This document shows positions 61,601 to 64,000 of a stretch of DNA of 64,000 nt, in pieces. The notes below the pieces were generated by a model. The model worked only from the letters and a program-made list of their open reading frames with translations. It had not been told where the DNA came from and did not search any database. Position 1 is the stretch's first letter, and the number at the start of each line of letters is the position of its first letter. The translations under genes and the position numbers were made by a program. The DNA is from Orychophragmus violaceus (taxonomy: Eukaryota; Streptophyta; Magnoliopsida; Brassicales; Brassicaceae): assembly GCA_030180135.1 (NCBI GenBank), contig CM058230.1, positions 104,771,503 to 104,835,502 of the forward strand, read 5' to 3'.

Positions 61601-64000
61601 CAAGTGTTCATGGCCCGGGAAGAATCGGTTCGAGTTTTTTCGAAAGTACCATGACCAAAACCCCTCACATGGACAGTAAGGAGGTGTGGTGGAGGAAACG
61701 GGTGAAAAAAATGACGGGATAGGTTAAACTGATCCTGGACTGATCCTATGCACCGTGGGACAGTCGCGGTGCATGAAAAAACCAAGTGTTCATGGCCGGG
61801 TAAGAATCGGGTCGAGTTTTTTCGAAAGTATCACGACCAAAACCCCTCATATGGATAGTAAGGAGGTGTGGTGGGGGAAACGGGTGAAAAAAAATGACGG
61901 GATAGGATAAACTGATCGTGGACTGATCCTATGCACCGTTGGACAGTCGCGGTGCATGAAAAACAAAGTGTTCATGGCCCGGGAAGAATCGGGTCGAGTT
62001 TTTTCGAAAGTACCACGACCAAAACCCCTCATATGGACAATAAGGAGATGTGGTGGAGAAAACGGGTGAAAAAAATTGACGGGATATGATAAATTGATCG
62101 TGGACTGATCCTATGCACCGTGGGACAGTCGCGGTGCATGAAAAACCAAGTGTTCATGGCCCGGGAAGAATCGGTTCGAGTTTTTTCGAAAGTACCACGA
62201 CCAAAACCCCTCACATGGACAGTGAGGAGGTGTGGTGGAGGAAACAGGTGAAAAAATGACGGGATAGGATAAACTGATCGTGGACTGATCCTATGCACCG
62301 TGGGACAGTCGCGGTGCATGAAAAACCAAGTGTTCATGGCCCGCGAAGAATCGGGTCGAGTTTTTTCGAAAGTATCACGACCAAAACCCCTCATATGGAC
62401 AGTAAGGAGGTGTGGTGGAGGAAACGGGTGAAAAAAACTGGCGGGATAGGTCAAACTGATCGTGGACTGATCCTATGCACCGTGGGACAGTCGCGGTACA
62501 TGAAAAACCAAGTGTTCATGGCCCGGGAAGAATCGGTTCGAGTTTTTTCGAAAGTACCATGACCAAAACCCCTCACATGGACAGTAAGGAGGTGTGGTGG
62601 AGGAAACGGGTGAAAAAAATGACGGGATAGGATAAACTGATCCTGGACTGATCGCGGTGCATGAAAAACCAAGTGTTCATGGCCCCGGAAGAATTGGGTC
62701 GAGTTTTTTCGAAAGTATCATGACCAAGACCCCTCATATGGACAGTAAGGAGGTGTGGTGGAGGAAACGGGTGAAAAAAATGACGGGATAGGATAAACTG
62801 ATCGTGGACTGATCCTATGCACCGTGGGACAGTCGCGGTGCATGAAAAACCAAGTGTTCATGGCCCGGGAAGAATCGGTTCGAGTTTTTTCGAAAGTACC
62901 ACGACCAAAACCCCTCACATGGACAGTAAGGAGGTGTGGCGGAGGAAACGGGTGAAAAAAATGACGGGATAGGATAAACTGATCCTGGACTGATCCTATG
63001 CACCGTGAGACAGTCGGGTGCATGAAAAACCAAGTGTTCATGGCCCGGGAAGAATCGGGTCAAGTTTTTTCGAAAGTACCACGACCAAAACCCCTCATAT
63101 GGATAGTAAGGAGGTGTGGTGGAGGAAACGGGTGAAAAAAACTGACGGGATAGGTCAAACTGATCGTGGACTGATCCTATGCACCGTGGGACAGTCGCGG
63201 TGCATGAAAAACCAAGTGTTCATGGCCCGGGAAGAATCGGGTCGAGTTTTTTCGAAAGTGCCACGACCAAAACCCCTCATATGGACAATAAGGAGGTGTG
63301 GTGTAGGAAACGGGTGAAAAAAATGACGGGATAGGATAAATTGATCGTGGACTGATCCTATGCACTGTGGGACAGTCGCGGTGCATGAAAAACCAAGTGT
63401 TCATGGCCCGGGAAGAATGGGGTCGAGTTTTTTCGAAAGTACCACGACCAAAACCCCTCATATGGATAGTAAGGAGGTGTGGTGGAGGAAACGGGTGAAA
63501 AAAAAATTACGGGATAGGATAAATTGATCGTGGACTGATCCTATGCACCGTGGGACAGTCGCGGTGCATGAAAAACCAAGTGTTTATGGCCCGGGAAGAA
63601 TCGGCTCCAGTTTTTTCGAAAGTAACACGACCAAAACCCCTCATATGGACAATAAGGAGGTGTGGTGGAGGCAACGGGTTAAAAAATGATGGGATAGGAT
63701 AAATTGATCGTGGACTAATCCTATGCACCATGGGACAGTCGCGGTGCATGAAAAACCAAGTGTTCATGGCCCGGGAAGAATCGGTTCGAGTTATTTCGAA
63801 AGTACCACGACCAAAACCCCTCACATGGACAGTAAGGAGGTGTGGTGGAGGAAACGGGTGAAAAAAAATGACGGGATAGGATAAACTGATCCTAGACTGA
63901 TCCTATGCATCGTGGGACAGTCGCGGTGCATGAAAAACAAGGTTTTCATGGCCCGGGAAGAATCGGGTCGAGTTTTTTTCGAAAGTACCACGACCAAAAC

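Larger units (their letters stand above)
27831..64000. repeat. right satellite array, distal part (nested long HORs)
   Basis: About 199 further units, running off the window end in mid-monomer. Two diagnostic variants mark this part. GTTGGACAG occurs near 27849, 32388, 36749, 47280, 50366, 55264, 57238 and 61939. GAGACAGTCGGG occurs near 28938, 33477, 37835, 40197, 43647, 45466, 48369, 51453, 53086, 53269, 56333, 58306, 59939 and 63006. Spacings of 180 bp to 4.54 kb show nested, irregular HORs rather than one fixed unit. Other recurring types are GAATGGGGTCGAG and the GTTTATGGCCCGAG/AACACGACC unit. Confidence 0.9.
51950..64000. repeat. 6.85-kb segmental repeat (second copy truncated by window)
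   Basis: Rare changes in 51.95-53.24 kb recur 6853 bp later: GAGTTATTTCGAAAG (about 52233 and 59086), AACAAGGTTTTCATGG (about 52382 and 59235), GCATAAAAAACC (about 52739 and 59592) and GAATCGAGTCAAG (about 53131 and 59984). After about 53.24 kb the offset falls to 6673 because one monomer is missing from the second copy near 60.09 kb. The first copy is longer than the related 4.7-4.9 kb units because of the 1973-bp duplication. Confidence 0.75.

Noticed and set aside
21305..63824. Equivalent open frames throughout the right array
   Set aside because: Same reason: they follow the 61-residue period of a 183-bp unit and shift frame with A-tract length.
1..64000. CENP-B box in the satellite
   Set aside because: Tested the TTCG-N4-A-N2-CGGG pattern against the TTCG sites of the monomer on both strands; the fixed A and CGGG are not matched.
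1..64000. Ribosomal DNA intergenic subrepeats
   Set aside because: No rRNA gene, promoter or terminator in 64 kb, and about 309 units is far more than expected for one spacer.
21321..64000. Further transposons or solo LTRs in the right array
   Set aside because: I saw no break in the satellite and no second TGTTGGAATTG...CCTACA end pair outside 13510-21320.

Overview
The window is nuclear plant DNA of one architecture: a very long tandem satellite array interrupted by one complete, young Ty1/copia LTR retrotransposon. The plant assignment rests on the retrotransposon: a primer-binding site complementary to plant initiator methionine tRNA, TG...CA LTRs with a plant-type promoter, and a single gag-pol frame in copia order. 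No host gene, rRNA or tRNA gene was found. I do not recognise the satellite family or species.

Layout. Positions 1-13509 hold about 74 head-to-tail monomers of about 182 bp (mostly 180-184). They form a higher-order repeat (HOR) of 14 monomers, 2545 bp, present in four full copies and one partial copy, then a locally rearranged stretch with a 4-monomer (732 bp) duplication. Positions 13510-21320 are the retrotransposon (7811 bp): 636-bp LTRs differing at one base, PBS, a 1.7-kb leader, an intact 1325-codon gag-pol gene, a 0.85-kb 3' untranslated stretch and a polypurine tract, flanked by TCGCG on both sides. Positions 21321-64000 resume the same satellite in the same orientation (about 235 monomers). 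Up to about 26 kb it resembles the left array, in 6-, 8- and 11-monomer blocks. Beyond about 27.8 kb it carries a different set of diagnostic variants and much longer, nested HORs (4.36, 4.54, 4.7-4.9 and 6.85 kb) with a 1973-bp tandem duplication inside.

How it works together. The LTR supplies promoter and RNA ends, the leader supplies priming and probably RNA-level signals, and the polyprotein supplies Gag, protease, integrase, reverse transcriptase and RNase H. All catalytic residues I looked for are present, so the element looks potentially autonomous. The most interesting reading is that expression may be split by splicing. A donor inside the LTR and an acceptor 2 nt before the gag-pol ATG would remove PBS, a palindrome, a minisatellite and every upstream ATG. 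A second donor/acceptor pair at the gag-protease border would give a Gag-only mRNA. Both are inferred from sequence and need RNA data.

The satellite shows an 8-bp dyad per monomer, a G-rich block, a variable A-tract and many CpGs. The retrotransposon lies exactly at the dyad. Monomer size, HOR structure and a young copia insertion fit a centromeric or pericentromeric array, but the sequence alone does not prove it; a subtelomeric or interstitial heterochromatic block is also possible.
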